A stretch of 64,000 nucleotides of DNA from Microvelia longipes (GCA_018340805.1 JACMZG010001908.1:18901414-18965413), one strand, 5' to 3'. Positions 23,405 through 35,765 are shown, counted from the first letter of the stretch. The notes: generated by a model not told the origin, from the sequence alone. Translations and numbers: made by a program.

Positions 23405-24455
23405 AGCCCACAGCCCTCAAGAGCAGTAAGTAAAGTGATGTAGAAATTCATACACAAAGGGTGGGGGCACGGGACACAGTGGTCTAACTCCCCCGGAACA
23501 AGCTGGTTTAGAAGGACCTGCCTTAAGTTCACCCTTTCTCCACTAGTGGCAGGTCGGTTCACCCAGTACGCTATATATAAAATAATTATTTCTTCAATTC
23601 CAAGATTAAAATTATTTATAAGGGTCTTTAACAATGTTAAAAATGGTATTAATTATTTTAAAGGTATAATTTTCATGAAATGTTATAAAAATATAACATT
23701 TTTATACGTTAATTTTAAGTAGACCTGATATCGTGATAACCATGATTTGTAGACAAACATCAAAATGTTTGTAAACAATCATCAAAAATGTTTGTAAACA
23801 AACATCAAAATTACTGTCTTGACACAACATAATTGTGCAAGAGACACTAGGAAATGTAACAAGCAAAATGCAATGCTACATCTGGGAACTGTTCCATCAT
23901 TCGACTTTCGTCATCATTGATGGCTCGACATAATGTCATGTCCTACTCTGTTTCGTTATGTCTAACTCATCAGGGCGCTGACAGAGCCTGAACAGACAAT
24001 TTTCTGACCTTCAATTAATTCCAAAGAATATAATGTGAAGTACTTACCAGAGACGAGCGGTGCTCTCTTACCGCCATCATGCCTGGCAAGCAAAACATAT
24101 ATCATTTGATACTACCGAGTTTTGCAGATGCTTGTTGTAGCATTGCATTTTGCTTGCTACATTTCCTAGTGTCTCTCGCACAATTATATTGTGTCAACTA
24201 TTCATGTTTTGCAAAACTCGGTACTATCAAATGATATAAATTATTGTCTTGTTTACATTTTTTATAAACATAAATAGAAGTCTTGATTTAAAACTGATAA
24301 CAATAGTGATAAGCGTACAAGATGAAAACTAGCGCTCGGGGCGGTAGTTGATGCAACTAATCCCTGTTTTTTAGGACCACTTAAAAACCAGGGAGTTGGA
24401 TCACTGTGTCCCCCACCCCTACTATATGAATTTCTATATCACTTTAGCAGCAAGC
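23405..24455. mobile_element. Composite inverted-repeat element, about 1 kb
   Basis: Outer arms 23405-23498 and 24383-24455 are inverted (CACTTT..TGAATTTC.. GGGTGGGGG..ACACAGT). A stronger inner pair of about 63 bp (23820-23882 and 24134-24196) differs at only a few positions and contains AGACACTAGGAAATG. A third pair, 24100-24125 and 24211-24237 (TATCATTTGATA..ACCGAGTTTTGC), encloses the right inner arm. The fold options are therefore mutually exclusive. No open frame was recognised. A foldback transposon built by nested insertions is likely. Confidence 0.7.
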
Positions 24456-25082
24456 ATTATGATCAACCCCCCCCGAAGCAACAAAGATACCCTCCCCCGG
24501 CAGGAAAAATTAAATGAGCTCTTCTCTAGGGAGTAAATACTAAGAAAATATTATACCTTCATTAGAATGTTAGAGCCATGAAAGCTTAATAAATTAAAAA
24601 AATAAAACGAAACTGTTATATCAAAAAGGAAATTAAACTTCTACAAATAACACAACAAAAGGATGACACTCTTGACAATAATCAAGTTTTATCAGCTAAT
24701 ATAGAACCAAATGATTATATTTGTTTGAATGATTGAAATTAAAATAAATAATAATTAATACATAAAAAAATTACCGCGTTTTCACGATATGTGTTTTGAA
24801 TATGAAAAAACAACAGACCACTTCACTCAAGCGGATAAATTGGGAACTATTTGTCAAAATTGCCAACACAATAGTAAAAAAAGTACCTTTTTTTAGAGTA
24901 CGTATCAGAGTCTTAAAATAATTCTAGTATTGATCAGGGATAAAGATCCCTGATTCTTGAATAAAGATTCAATAGGGGTTTAACAATGTAAAAAATTATT
25001 CATAATAAGTACACCATAAACTTGTAATGCTGACAATTTGATGGATATTTAGATTAAATCTAAAAGTCGAGAACTTTAGTCA
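24456..25082. other. AT-rich stretch, nothing recognised
   Basis: No supported feature. Confidence 0.4.
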
Positions 25083-25200
25083 TTAATCTTAGTCTAGGAA
25101 CTTTTCATCACATCGGATTCGCTACGCTCATCCTACCTACTTCGTACTTACTTCGCTCATCCTCAGAATATACAATTCGCCAAATTTATACTGCAACACG
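25083..25200 (-). mobile_element. Family A 3'-end fragment
   Basis: Contains the reverse complement of the A 3' region: CTAGGAACTTTTCATCAC, GATTCGCTACGCTCATCCT and TTTATACTGCAACACGTCT. It abuts the 5' end of an A copy on the opposite strand. Confidence 0.7.
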
Positions 25201-25335
25201 TCTTCTTGACGTGTAACTTTTTACTTTCTTCATTTATACCGGAGGTACATAGGAAGTGTTGTTTGTAAAAAAAATCCGAAACAGGGATGTAACCGGTATT
25301 TTCCGTTACAGGTGCTATTAAGACTTCCTAAATGA

Positions 25336-26113
25336 CTTTTAAAACTCAACGCCTCAAATGATATCCCTTCTTCTTTAGACGATTTTGACAAAGAAAAAGC
25401 CATAATATATGAAATTACTGAAAATAATGGATATAATACCCGCATGGTTGATAAACTTATAGAGAAGAAACGTAAGCGAAAGTTATTAGGTCATATTTAC
25501 TCTCAGGATTTTCAGCAGAGAGCTGAAAGTACCAGGATAAAATGGTGTTCGTTACCGTACGTTGGACCTATTTCTGACAAAGTTTCGAACTGCATTAAGA
25601 AAGCTGTTGTTCGTACTGCTTTTCGCGCTGACCGTACTTTGAGACAAGAGTTATCTCGACCTAAGGATTTGGTAGACCCTATCGAAAAAAGCGGCGTATA
25701 CGTCATCAAATGCGGTTTCGAAGGCTGTAATAAGCGTTATTTAGGCCAAACAAGTCGCGATTTCGCGACTCGTTTCCGTGAGCACTTACGGGGCGCACTT
25801 ACGGGGCCTCTCTAATTTCTATACTCATACAGCTCAAAAAAGTCACGGAAAAGAGGGACACAAGGTTGGTTTCCTTCAATTTGAGAATAAAGGTGCCAAA
25901 TTTAATTCGTTAAAGAATTTAGAAATTAAAAGAGCCCTCAAAAAAGACGGCGATGATTGTCTTAATGATAAGACTGACAGTGGAGGATCAGTGATTATCC
26001 AAGCCCTGATCACTTCTACCCGCCCTCAACTAATCCGCTACCAGTCGATTAGTGGACGAGATCCTTCCTTCTACATATCACCGGTAATTTTTTGTTTTAT
26101 TTTTTCAATGTGA
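25336..26113 (+). pseudogene. Penelope-like element, C-terminal part with GIY-YIG domain
   Basis: Reading is open from 25336 (no native start; 5'-truncated). It contains an ENNGYNTRMVDKLIEKK segment and then LPYVGPISDKV at about 25552, typical of the post-RT linker of PLEs. Next comes the GIY-YIG endonuclease core: SGVYVIKC, C, RYLGQTSRDFATRFREH (25690-25785). A 13-bp direct duplication (GCACTTACGGGGC type) near 25785-25805 shifts the frame. The rest, including SLKNLEIKRALKK and CLNDKT, continues in another frame to 26113. PLEs are retroelements whose RT plus GIY-YIG protein nicks and copies into the target. The RT domain itself is missing here, so the copy is dead. Confidence 0.88.
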
Positions 26114-26286
26114 TTTTTTGTATGTGAATTTTAGTTTTTATTCTGTAACCTTTTAATTTGGAAAATTTTTAAGTTTATGATTTTCGCTTGTTTTAGGCAC
26201 TGTTGATGGCTATTTGCCGAAAGCCGGCTCTGTCGATTTATTTATTTTTAATAGATAATGTTTAGTGGAGAGACGTGGTTGTTGGT
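26114..26286 (+). mobile_element. PLE 3'-terminal region
   Basis: Non-coding tail between the last PLE codons and the repeated target site ACTTCCTAAATG (25327-25338 on the left, from 26287 on the right). It includes a hammerhead-like core and ends with GTTTAGTGGAGAGACG plus a short GT-rich run. Its last about 70 bp resembles both arms of 58421-58737. Confidence 0.7.
26200..26225 (+). ncRNA. Hammerhead-ribozyme-like core in PLE tail
   Basis: Reads CTGTTGA, a GGC/GCC stem with loop TATTT, then GAAA and a self-complementary AGCCGGCT. Canonical hammerheads have CUGAUGA, stem II, GAAA. PLEs are known to carry minimal hammerheads in their terminal regions. One core base departs from canonical (T for A) and stem I is not evident, so activity is doubtful. 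Confidence 0.4.
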
Positions 26287-26497
26287 GTTATTTATTACTT
26301 CCTAAATGTTTTTTTACAAAGTTTTCTGTCAATGTGTGTGTGTGTCTGTTATCATCTTAGCTCCTTGTGTATTTATGCTAGAGAGTTGAAATTTGTACTG
26401 AAATCAGTCTAATTGATATATTAGCTATAATAGTGCTTTCGGAAAATAATGTATTTATGACGTCAATAAAACGAAAATTTTGAAAAATTGCGGGAAA

Positions 26498-27300
26498 ATG
26501 TGGCGGACTGGCCATTGAGGCGAGGGCGGAACCCCTCCTTGGGTCTCTCAGACAAAATTAAACTTAAAGAAAACAAAAATTTAAAAAAAATATTAAATAT
26601 TTTTAATCTTATAATATATAAATATATTTATTTACTATAATTATGTTATATGTTCATAACACCAGAGTCAAAGAGGCCCTAAATATTTTTAAAGAGCTTA
26701 AAAATATTCCTAATTTGTTGAGGTTCCTATTTATTTTACTTGGACTTTTAAGGGCCCCATACGGAAGACTAGGGCCGAAAAGGTTCTTAGCATACTCGAT
26801 CAGGGCTCTGGTACACCATTAAAGGGCTGTTTTTTAAAAATATATTTTAAAGTTTGGATCTTTATGGCCTTTATCTTTATTCATTATACTAGATCTTTAA
26901 GGGCTCTATATGAAGACAAGAGCCAATGATGGCCCCTAAAATACTTTATCGGGGCCCTAAAACAGTAGGAAAAGGGCCCTAGACATTTAACATAAAATAT
27001 TTTAATTAAATATTACATTTAAATGAATAAACATGTCTTATTTGAGTGTATTTTAATTTTACTTAAATTTATTTTAATTCTTTTAAAATAAATAATTTCA
27101 TTAAAATTAATTTTATTAAATACTTAATTAAAATTAAATAATGCTTACTATAATCATTAATACTATACTCTAGTTAAAGTAGACCCCTCTACTTGGGAAG
27201 CAATAATAAACACCCCCTCCCAATTGAGCCCCTTGAGATAAAGGTTTGGGCCCTTTTCGGCCAAACCCTTCTCGGGCCTTTTTGGCTCAGTCCGCCACTG
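26498..27300 (+). mobile_element. hAT-like family B copy
   Basis: Left end GTGGCGGACTGGCCATTGAG, right end GGCTCAGTCCGCCACTG. The first two bases of the usual CAG are altered and no clean 8-bp duplication remains. The interior shows the same order as 15066-15787: ACACCAGAGTCAAAG, repeated AGGGCC blocks, TTTGGGCCCTTTT. Confidence 0.85.
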
Positions 27301-27728
27301 ATTTACATTAATTAATTAATGTTTATACTAATGTACATATATACACTATTCCTAACTAACACTAATATAACTAATACAGATATAACTATTACTAACACTA
27401 TAACTAATATTAGTATACACTAATATACTAATGTACACTAATAATACATTAATTCTAATTAGTAATTTAACATCTTTAATCTACAAATGTTGAATAAAAT
27501 TAAATAAATCGTAATTTTAAGTCATATTTGAGGCATTACACTGTCATATGTATGTTTTTCGAAATCTTAATGAAAACATGTGATTTACCTTCACTATAGT
27601 TTTTCTTTTTCTTTATCTAAATTATAATAACAATTATTGTAAAACTCACCAACTGTTAACAGTGTTGCCAATAAAATTAAATAAAAACCTAAATCCTAAA
27701 ATGATCATTCGCAGTTAATCCAATTTTA
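27301..27728. other. AT-rich stretch with ACTAATA-type simple repeats
   Basis: 27320-27470 is a degenerate ACTAATA/TAACTA run. Nothing else is supported. Confidence 0.5.
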
Positions 27729-27991
27729 CATAGATGTAATAGATGGGGCATAGCCTATCTAAATACATTGAGAGGCCTGTAACATCTTTTTGGGGCTCTG
27801 TGTAACCTTATTTAAACCTCCTTTAAGGTTTAAAACACAATGTTTGTGTTTTGATATGTATTTTCTCTATAAAAGTTATTGTAATTTTGTACTGAATAAT
27901 TGATTATATTTATAATCAAAGGTGTCAGATTAATTTTTCGATGTTTCAAAAATCTAACCTATAGGACCCCAGTAGTAATAATATCTCTATA
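27729..27991 (+). mobile_element. hAT-like family G copy with exact target duplication
   Basis: Flanked by the perfect 8-bp repeat CAATTTTA (27721-27728 and 27992-27999). It starts CATAGATGTAATAGATGGGG and ends AGTAGTAATAATATCTCTAT. The interior has GGCATAGCCTATCTAAATAC and TTTTTGGGGCTCTGTG. At 263 bp it is too short to code for a transposase. Confidence 0.9.
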
Positions 27992-29775
27992 CAATTTTAG
28001 CTATTTTTTATTTTTTGAGCCAGCTATCACTTTCTCAGCTTTTTCAAGAAGAACTTGATAATGGGAGAAGTGCTTGTGTAATAAAAAAGCAATAAGAAGG
28101 CAATATTTATTTATTGCTAAAATCTATTTTTAAATAAATTTTAAAAGTATATTTTACTGGGATATAATGATTAAGGAGGAGTGCATGGTATCCCCCCTTA
28201 CAGTGTTATCAGAAGGGTCCGGTAGAGGTAGAGTCTGAGTTCTCTTCATCCAGCCTCCAGTAGTAAACCGGTAAACGTAGCGAGCTGTGATCTCTTGGAT
28301 CTCCTCATAGCCTTGATTCACACGATTTACGTGTTTTTACCATTTTATTTCTTAACGTTTTTTTTAATAAATAATAGTGCTAATATTAAAATAATTGCAA
28401 GATGTGTTCAGTTCGATTATTTTTTAGTAATTTTATTGATTTTTAAAAATACTTGAAAGTTATGTTTATGGAGCCTTCTGAATTCAAATAAGGATTGATG
28501 CTCGAGTTTTCCGCCAACATGAATATTTTAATGTAAGTATAAATATTATATCCTGTAATCTAAATTAATAATTATAAATTTATAGAGAACTCTTTGGACA
28601 CCTTTAGATCTGATTTCTGATCTTCCTCTAGTAGATCTGAAACCATTAATCCTAGGGATTAATCCTTTTAAAAACATTGAAGATAATCAGTAAGGCTTGA
28701 AGTACTTAAAAAATTGGGTATTGGGAAGTGAGTTCGAAGTTAAATTTATATAGCCTGCCGTAATATATATAATGCAAAAATATGCAAAAAAGTAAATTGG
28801 AACACAAAACTTTTTTTAAAGACTTATGGAACATTATTTTAGTTCCTATGCACTCTCTAAAGCCTTTTCCATTAGGGCTTTTAACTTAGTTTTTTCAACT
28901 AATTTAAAATTATTGTTTGTTTATAATTATTGTTTAAAGTTAAACTTTAAACAAACTTCTAATAAAATAACAAAGATATCATTATTTTGTTTTTTAAATT
29001 TATTACAGATGATTACTACTTGTTATTTTTATATCCTTGTACAGGATATAAGTTTTGGTCCTTGTACAGTAGCAGTTGGTCGTTTTTGTATTTATGTCAG
29101 TGGCTTACTGCCATTTAGGAGTTTATTAGATGTTTTATATGATGATCTATGGAATCCCTAAACATTTAAATATTAAAAGGCTCATATATTCTTTTTATAA
29201 ATGTTGGCTCTGTACATAAGTCCTATAAGAATGAAAATTATATTTGGGTGTTAGGCACCTAAATCTTTTTGGGTGTTTTGTCCATATCAGCAAAATTCTT
29301 TATATTCGTAAATAATTACACTATATCGATCAGACATCATTTTCTAAAAATAGTTTGAAGTGTCAGTTTAAATTGATTACCCTACCCATCATAATTAATA
29401 TAGCATATTTAATGTATGCTATTCAATGTATGCTACTTAATGTATGTATGTTATATTTAAAGTATGCATTAGCGATATTTAATGAACTAAAACAAAATGC
29501 TTAATTTGAAACTAAACGTCTTCCATTTCTTAACTTCTTGACATCCCATTTCTTAAAATAACTAAAAACCGCACTGCCCTTATCAAGTCTGCTCCGAGCC
29601 GCTCCGTAGCCTGAATTTTAACTTTATGTACCTCTGGCTTAACCTTCTTTCGTTAATATTCTAACAAACCCTTGAAATTTAAATATCTCAATAATTGTGC
29701 TAGTCACTTTGTTTTAGCGATTTTGTATCATGAAAATGAAGCGCTTATCGGATTACGGAAGGATTCGGATCCGAC
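27992..29775. other. AT-rich stretch, nothing firm
   Basis: 28170-28330 is GC-richer and contains AGTAGTAAACCGG and GTAGCGAGCTGTGATC, possibly a decayed repeat. An open frame at 28826-29161 has no motif I recognise. ATGTATGCTA-type repeats occur at 29408-29460. Confidence 0.35.
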
Positions 29776-29998
<223 letters not shown>

Positions 29999-31399
29999 GT
30001 AAAAGTTTTCTTGCATATAACGAACGATAACTCTCGAAGCAGCCCGAGAGGCCGACGCCGCCAAGCGGTGTATCGGCTACGGGCCAATAGCCCCGTTTTT
30101 TACGCTTCAGAATTCTTTCAACTGGCTCCAGCAATAATTTTAGACAAACATTTTTTGGATAAATTGGAGAACGTTTTGCAAATATCAAGATTTTTTACTA
30201 GCATACTGGATTTTACCCAAAATCGAATAGATTTTTTTTATGATTTGATGTTTACTTAAAGTTTGAATGGAATCGGTTCTGCCTTTTGACATGTATTGTG
30301 TCCACAATAAAACTGCACATACAACCACACATACGTTATCACGCTTAATTTTGGTTTGATTTTTAGGATCTTTAGGTAGTGAATAGTGGACATGTGAAAA
30401 AAATGACAATCACAGTCTTTATTACATCGGTTCCGTCCTATTATATAAGATAAAGGAACAAAAAACAATAATTTCATAACTGATAATCAAGACTCCATAT
30501 TGAATTTGCTTGGGTTGTAATCGGCAGAAATTAAAATTTAATAACAGGAGTACATTCATTTTGTTATATCTCCGTGGTAAAGCTCCCTCTTTTGTTTTAA
30601 ACGCTGGAAACCAAAATTTATTTTTCCAAAATTTATTCTCTATAAAAATACAATAATATGCTCCATAATATTTTTCTCACCCTTCGAGTTATTAAAGGGA
30701 ATCATTGTGAAGCATGCTGGGGAACTCGGGAACATATTAAAGCTATATAAATAAACAATATCCTAACACGCTTTATTCAGTTTGATTTAGCTCGTAAATT
30801 TACTCAACTGGAGGGTGTGAAAGAATGCTTTTAATTGGTGGGAGTTTTAAGGTAGGTAAGAGCATTACAAGGGTTAGGTATCTCTCGGTGCCGGCTTGCT
30901 ATCGCTGTTTCATTGCTTAAAATTAGTGAATTTACCACTCCCACGCTTCGTTTAATTTCAAACCTTTAGCTCAGCAGTTTTATTTTAACAAACAGTGAAG
31001 TGAGTCCTCTCTTAAAACAAGGATGAAAAATAAATGTCTTTGGTATGTCGTTATTGAGCAATTTATAAAAATGCCATATCTCTAACTTATTTAAATTATC
31101 ACAATTTTTTTAAGTAAACAGAGTACCAACTAAACGAATTTCTGCATAAAACAGTGTAGACCAATCTATAGAGTTGTCATATTTTTCTCATTACTAATAA
31201 TAAAATATATAAGTTGGTTTTATCTGATTTTTAATGATTTATTGAATATTATTTACTTACGACTGCAATATAAGTCATTACTTCACTGTTTTTAACTTGC
31301 AAAATATTACTTCACCAACACTGACGGCAAAACGGTACGAAAAATTCTCTTGGTAATTCTCTACCTCCAAGGGAGTTATGGTACATTTAAATATATTGG
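29999..31399. other. AT-rich stretch with a short GC-rich patch
   Basis: 30040-30105 is GC-rich with imperfect hairpins (ACGCCGC-caa-GCGGTGT, ACGGG..CCCGT), similar in style to family H. No gene is supported in the remainder. Confidence 0.35.
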
Positions 31400-32187
31400 T
31401 AAAAAATTGGGAACGAGCTAACTCGGAACTATTCCTCATCAGATCAGATTCGCTACGCTCATCCTCCCTGATTCGGACTCGCTTCGATCGTCCTCAAAAT
31501 ATACAATTTGCCAAACTTATTTTTCAGTATGTAAATGCATCCGTTTCATTCTCAGCGGTCATAGATACAGCACTGTCCACGCCCAATGCTGTTTAACTTA
31601 TTAATATCTAACAAAAATCATGAATGTACTTGTCGTATTGAAGCGAAACTTAGTGTACTTTATAAAGGTGTATTACATAAAGGTGTATACTTGCACCAAA
31701 TTTTTACTCAATTAGATTGTCTTCCAATTTTTACAATTCTTTAAAAACGTAAACAAGTCATTTGAAAAAAATGGAACTAATGCTAAGATGAAACTTAGCA
31801 CATATGTGAGTCTTATACATGGCTACATGCGGTCCAAATCTCAATTCGATCGCACTTTTGTTCGCGTTTTATGATTTTACGAAATTTTTGTTTTTATTTA
31901 TTTTTTGTGTTATTGCAAGTTAATGTCGTCATAAAAAAAAATAATTTTCCGAATAGGACAACCACAGTGGTAGGCTGATTTTTGTACGCAGTTTCAACTC
32001 TCTATCATAAATACTTTGGGAGGTACGATGATAACAGACACACATATACAGACAGACAACTTTGTGAAAACCACTCAGAAGGCCTTAAATTAAAACACCT
32101 GAAACTGATGATTCCGGTGACATCCCGGTTTCGGTTTTTTGGCAAACACAATACTTTTTTCCTATTTACCTACGGTATAATTGAGGA
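31400..32187 (-). mobile_element. Repeat family A copy
   Basis: Runs from AAAAAATTGGGAACGAGCTA (family 3' end, diverged) to CCTACGGTATAATTGAGGA (5' hairpin region). All main internal blocks are present, including AGTTTCAACTCTCTATCATA. Confidence 0.83.
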
Positions 32188-32376
32188 AAAGTCAAAATAG
32201 CCTAAGAGGAGAAATAAATACTTTAAATGAGTTAAGGTAATTAGGTTAGTGTATGTTTTTTGTCTCAGTTTTATGATAAAATAGTATACGCTGATATTTA
32301 GCAAAGAAATCATTGCTGATTCGTGCAAGCAATCATACCTTCATCGGCTCCGCCTCTGCAGGCATTTTGCCACTTG

Positions 32377-32409
32377 CCTGACTCGGCTGGAATTACCAGC
32401 CTCGGTCAG
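32377..32409. repeat. GC-rich imperfect hairpin
   Basis: CTGACTCGGCTGG and CCAGCCTCGGTCAG flank a short AATTA loop inside a GC-rich patch (32340-32460) that stands out from AT-rich surroundings. Confidence 0.5.
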
Positions 32410-32704
32410 AAATTTACATAGCCTGCCCTTGCCTTCGGCTCAGGGGCTAGTTGATAACACTCGTCGACAAAATTCCATTTTGCTTCATAGTATACCATTA
32501 ATTTTAAATCTTATAATTTATTTATTATTACTTATTGTTTGATTTATTAATGAAACATTATGTGAAGATAAATAACGTGAGCTCTCATAATTAAGTACAG
32601 ATTAATTCAATAAAAACTTCATTTTCCCTAGTGAATAATTGGGATTTTGTAAGGGTATCTTAATCCCGTTCATATCAAGATCATTGCATTGCGATTAATA
32701 TAAT

Positions 32705-32955
32705 ACAAAATGTATTAAAAGAGTGGGCATACTTATCTCAATACTCTCTGAAGCTTGAAACATCTTGTTAAGGCTCTCATAACTTTGTTGAATTCTCCTC
32801 TAATAGTGTGTTAAGATTATAATAAATTAATCGTTTTCGCACATTTTTGGTGTTTTGTCTTGTACTATAAGCATTCTATTATATAATTTACTGTTAGTTT
32901 GTACTGTTAATTTAATTAAATTAATTATGTTCTGGTTACTTTTTCGATTTTTTAA
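32705..32955 (+). mobile_element. hAT-like family G copy, decayed
   Basis: Internal signature GAAACATCTTGTTAAGGCTC, a GTGTTAAGATTATAATAAAT block and CTTTTTCGATTTTTTAAA follow the family order. Both termini are degraded. Confidence 0.6.
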
Positions 32956-32965
32956 AATATTACAC

Positions 32966-33131
32966 GACACAATCCCGTGCGGGGGTCTGTTAGGTTAGGC
33001 GATGGAAATTAGCTAAATACAATACAAAATGTAAAACAACAAATAATACGAAACAACAACAGTGTGGCCGCGTTGTGGCTACAGGTCAAAGGCCCGTATT
33101 TTATGTCGATTTTCATCTAGCGCCAGTATCT
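32966..33131 (-). repeat. Family H copy 3
   Basis: On the minus strand it starts ATACTGGCGCTAG, then TACGGGCCTTTGACCTGTAG (a decayed version of the 8124-8142 hairpin), GCGGCCACACTGTTGTTG, GTATTATTTGTTGTT, TTTAGCTAATTTCCA and CCCCGCACGGG. It lacks the roughly 100-bp hairpin-rich insert of the 8.1-kb copy. It begins immediately after TTTTTATTTACAG, which resembles a splice acceptor. Confidence 0.65.
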
Positions 33132-33934
33132 GTAAATAAAAATTTCACATAACAATACAAGTTCTCAAAGTCGTCTAAGTCGTTAAACGGCACTTTCACG
33201 GAATACTTTTCAATGCAGGACAAGACTTCTAAAATGCGGGAAGTCCCGCTTAATCTAGGACGGTTTAATTTAAAGTTATTTATTATTTTACTTACTTCGT
33301 ATTTATCTAATTCGATTCTTATTGGATTATAATAATAATGGGAGATTTTACACACGATGCTACTAAAAGAAAAATCACTGAACCAGAAAAATAACTACTT
33401 ATCAAAAATTCAACAAAATTGTAAGGGGAATTTTGCATTTTAAAGTTGGCAAGAAAGCTTAAAAGCGCGAAAAGGGATGAAGGTTAAGTGGGATAATAGA
33501 TTTATTAAGGTGGGGATGAAACCAAACGAGTCAAGGACGGAATCAAATCAGTCAGTTGGTCTAATGTCCGCGTCCGCTGTTAGATTTGTGACCGTTACTA
33601 ACATTTTTATGTGATATTATTTTATTTTATCTCTAATTATTTGAAAATAAGTTTGTCCTCTATCTATTTATGCTCAAGTATAGAATAATTGTCTAAAACG
33701 CTAGCTTTTGTAATAGTTATTAAAAAACGCCGTTTATAATAATTCTTGAAAAACGTAGGATTTAAACGTAAAATCAGTGGAGAGAAATGAGATTGCATTA
33801 GCCGCCATATTTAGCTCTTTGATATTCCTGGTTATGTTCAAAAGTAGTCCTAACTGTACTTCTATGAAAAAGGTAAATAATTTTTGTTTAAATTGAATTC
33901 TCTTTTATTAATTTACTCATTTGATAAAAGATTA
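33132..33934. other. AT-rich stretch with an exon-like minus-strand frame
   Basis: 33113-33355 on the minus strand is an 80-codon frame of protein-like composition (contains ELDKYEVSKIINNFKLN and FNDLDDFENLYCYVKF). It is preceded by TTTTTCTTTTAG and ends at the boundary with family H. I recognise no domain; it may be a decayed exon or chance. Confidence 0.25.
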
Positions 33935-34535
33935 TTTTTACTTTTTCTCATTTCTACTGTACCGGGATGACCGGTACTGGACCGGTGTTTTTCAGGCCCT
34001 TTAAGTGGTTTTCTCAAAGTTATCTGTCTTTGTCTGTTTTAATCGTAGTGGCAGCTACGATGATAGCATCGTGTAGTAATACTAGAGAGTTGAAACTTTG
34101 TACAAAATTTGTCTATAGGTGTAGTTGTGCTATCTGGAAAAATTTTTATGACTATGTATAAGACTAACATATGTGCTAAGTTTCATCTCATTATCAACAT
34201 TAGTTCAATTGTTTTTTAATGACTTGGGTACGTTTTTAAAATATAAAAAGTTGGATAATAATCCAATTGATTTGAGATTTGGTACAAGTTTATACCATTA
34301 CATAATAAAGAAGTACTCTTTACTAATAAATAAGTTTCGTTTTAATAGAACAAGTATATCCATGGTATTAATTAGATCATAATAGTTAAGTAGTATTGAA
34401 CGTAGTCAGTGCTGTATGGGTGACCGCTGAAAATGAAACGGATGTATTTACTATTTGAGGACTCCAAAGTAGAAAGGATGAGCGCAGTGAATCCGATGTG
34501 ATGAGGAAAAGTTCCTAGGTACAGGTACCCCGTAC
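33935..34535 (+). mobile_element. Repeat family A copy, internally deleted
   Basis: Starts TACTTTTTCTCATTTCTACTG and ends GGTACCCCGTACA. It keeps AGAGAGTTGAAACTTTGTAC, GTGCTAAGTTTCATC and GATGAGGAAAAGTTCC but lacks the segment around the TGACGTCA site. Confidence 0.8.
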
Positions 34536-35765
34536 ATTAATATTAATATGGTGCAGGTATTATGTACATATATTTTACATAAAATATTTTATTTTATGTA
34601 AACGAAGCTTGGTATCTTGCCTGGCAGAGTATTTAATATCATTTAATAACTTCGTTAAAAAGCAAAATTTGATGGGAAAAATAAGTGATTAATTTGTGGA
34701 GGATTCCATAATAGTGCCCCAGAATAGAGGTCAATTTATGTGTTTTCAAGTCCTACTTTTCTCTAATAAAATATGAGTGTATCTGTAGAAAACAAACCCT
34801 TTCTTGTTTATTACATTTTGTTGATATTTCTTTAGTTTAAGGTAATATTAAAGCTATAAAGGGGTTTCTCTTTATAGCTTAGACTAACTTGTACAGGTCA
34901 AACTTAATTGTTTGCCTTTATTACCTTACCAGTTGTTATGACTTGTAATGATAAGTCATAACTGGGTTTATTTATTCTCACTGATATCAACACAGTGATA
35001 TCAGAGTGTTCCCCTAGGAGAATAATAATACAAAGTTTGTCCCTTTAACTGTCCCTATTAGCATATTGTACTAACTTGAACTTCACTTGATTACTTGTTA
35101 GGTTTAGAATATATTAACAATTGAGTGTTGTCTAATTATTATGTTTTGATTTAGGATTTGAAACTTATATACTCTATTAATATATTTATTTATTTTTATA
35201 TTTAATATTTATAAAAATAAATATATTTTTATTTAATTTATATCAAAAATTTTGTGAAGTAGGATTAATTTAACAAGTGAAGTTACTAGAAAAAAAATCA
35301 AAACATACCTCTTGGCGGTTCTAAGTAGGGCCAAAGGAGCTAAATCCCCCCCCCCATAAAAATATTTTTCTACTCAAGAAAATTATTATTTCTTTCTTGA
35401 AAAAAAAGAACTATCTAATGTGGTTCTAAACTTGCCTATTTAACCTTTTAAATACCAAAAAAATGTGTTTTACACTTGCAGCCCTAACTAGAACTGTCTA
35501 CTAACAGACTTACAAGAATGTCTAACTAAGGAAGTGTTGTAATAGTCTTCTTGGACTCAAATCCCTTTAATTGAGCACCAATTTTGCTTTGTTCCGCAGG
35601 TTTACCTAAAGGGCTCGGGCACAATCGCCATGTCGTGGGTCTGGTGCGCCAAATATTTTTTTTTTTTCTATATGGGTTTTTAAGCTATAGGGAGAGGGAG
35701 CAGAAATTTTTCGTTACATGGCCAATGAGCCCCTTAAAGTGGGTCTGTCTTGAGGTGTCCTAACG
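34536..35765. other. AT-rich stretch, nothing recognised
   Basis: Short palindromes such as ACTGATATCAACACAGTGATATCAG (34980-35003) and GTTATGACTTGTAATGATAAGTCATAAC (34934-34961) are present. No gene or family was assigned. Confidence 0.4.

Larger units (their letters stand above)
25207..26497 (+). mobile_element. Family A copy carrying a PLE and cut by hAT-B
   Basis: The 5' region (TTTATACCGGAGGTA, AAATCCGAAACAGG) runs to 25334 and resumes at about 26287 with ACTTCCTAAATG, which is repeated on both sides of the PLE insert. It continues through GAGAGTTGAAATTTGTAC and TGACGTCA (26458-26465). The hAT-B element at about 26498 cuts it off, and no A sequence follows that element. Confidence 0.8.
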
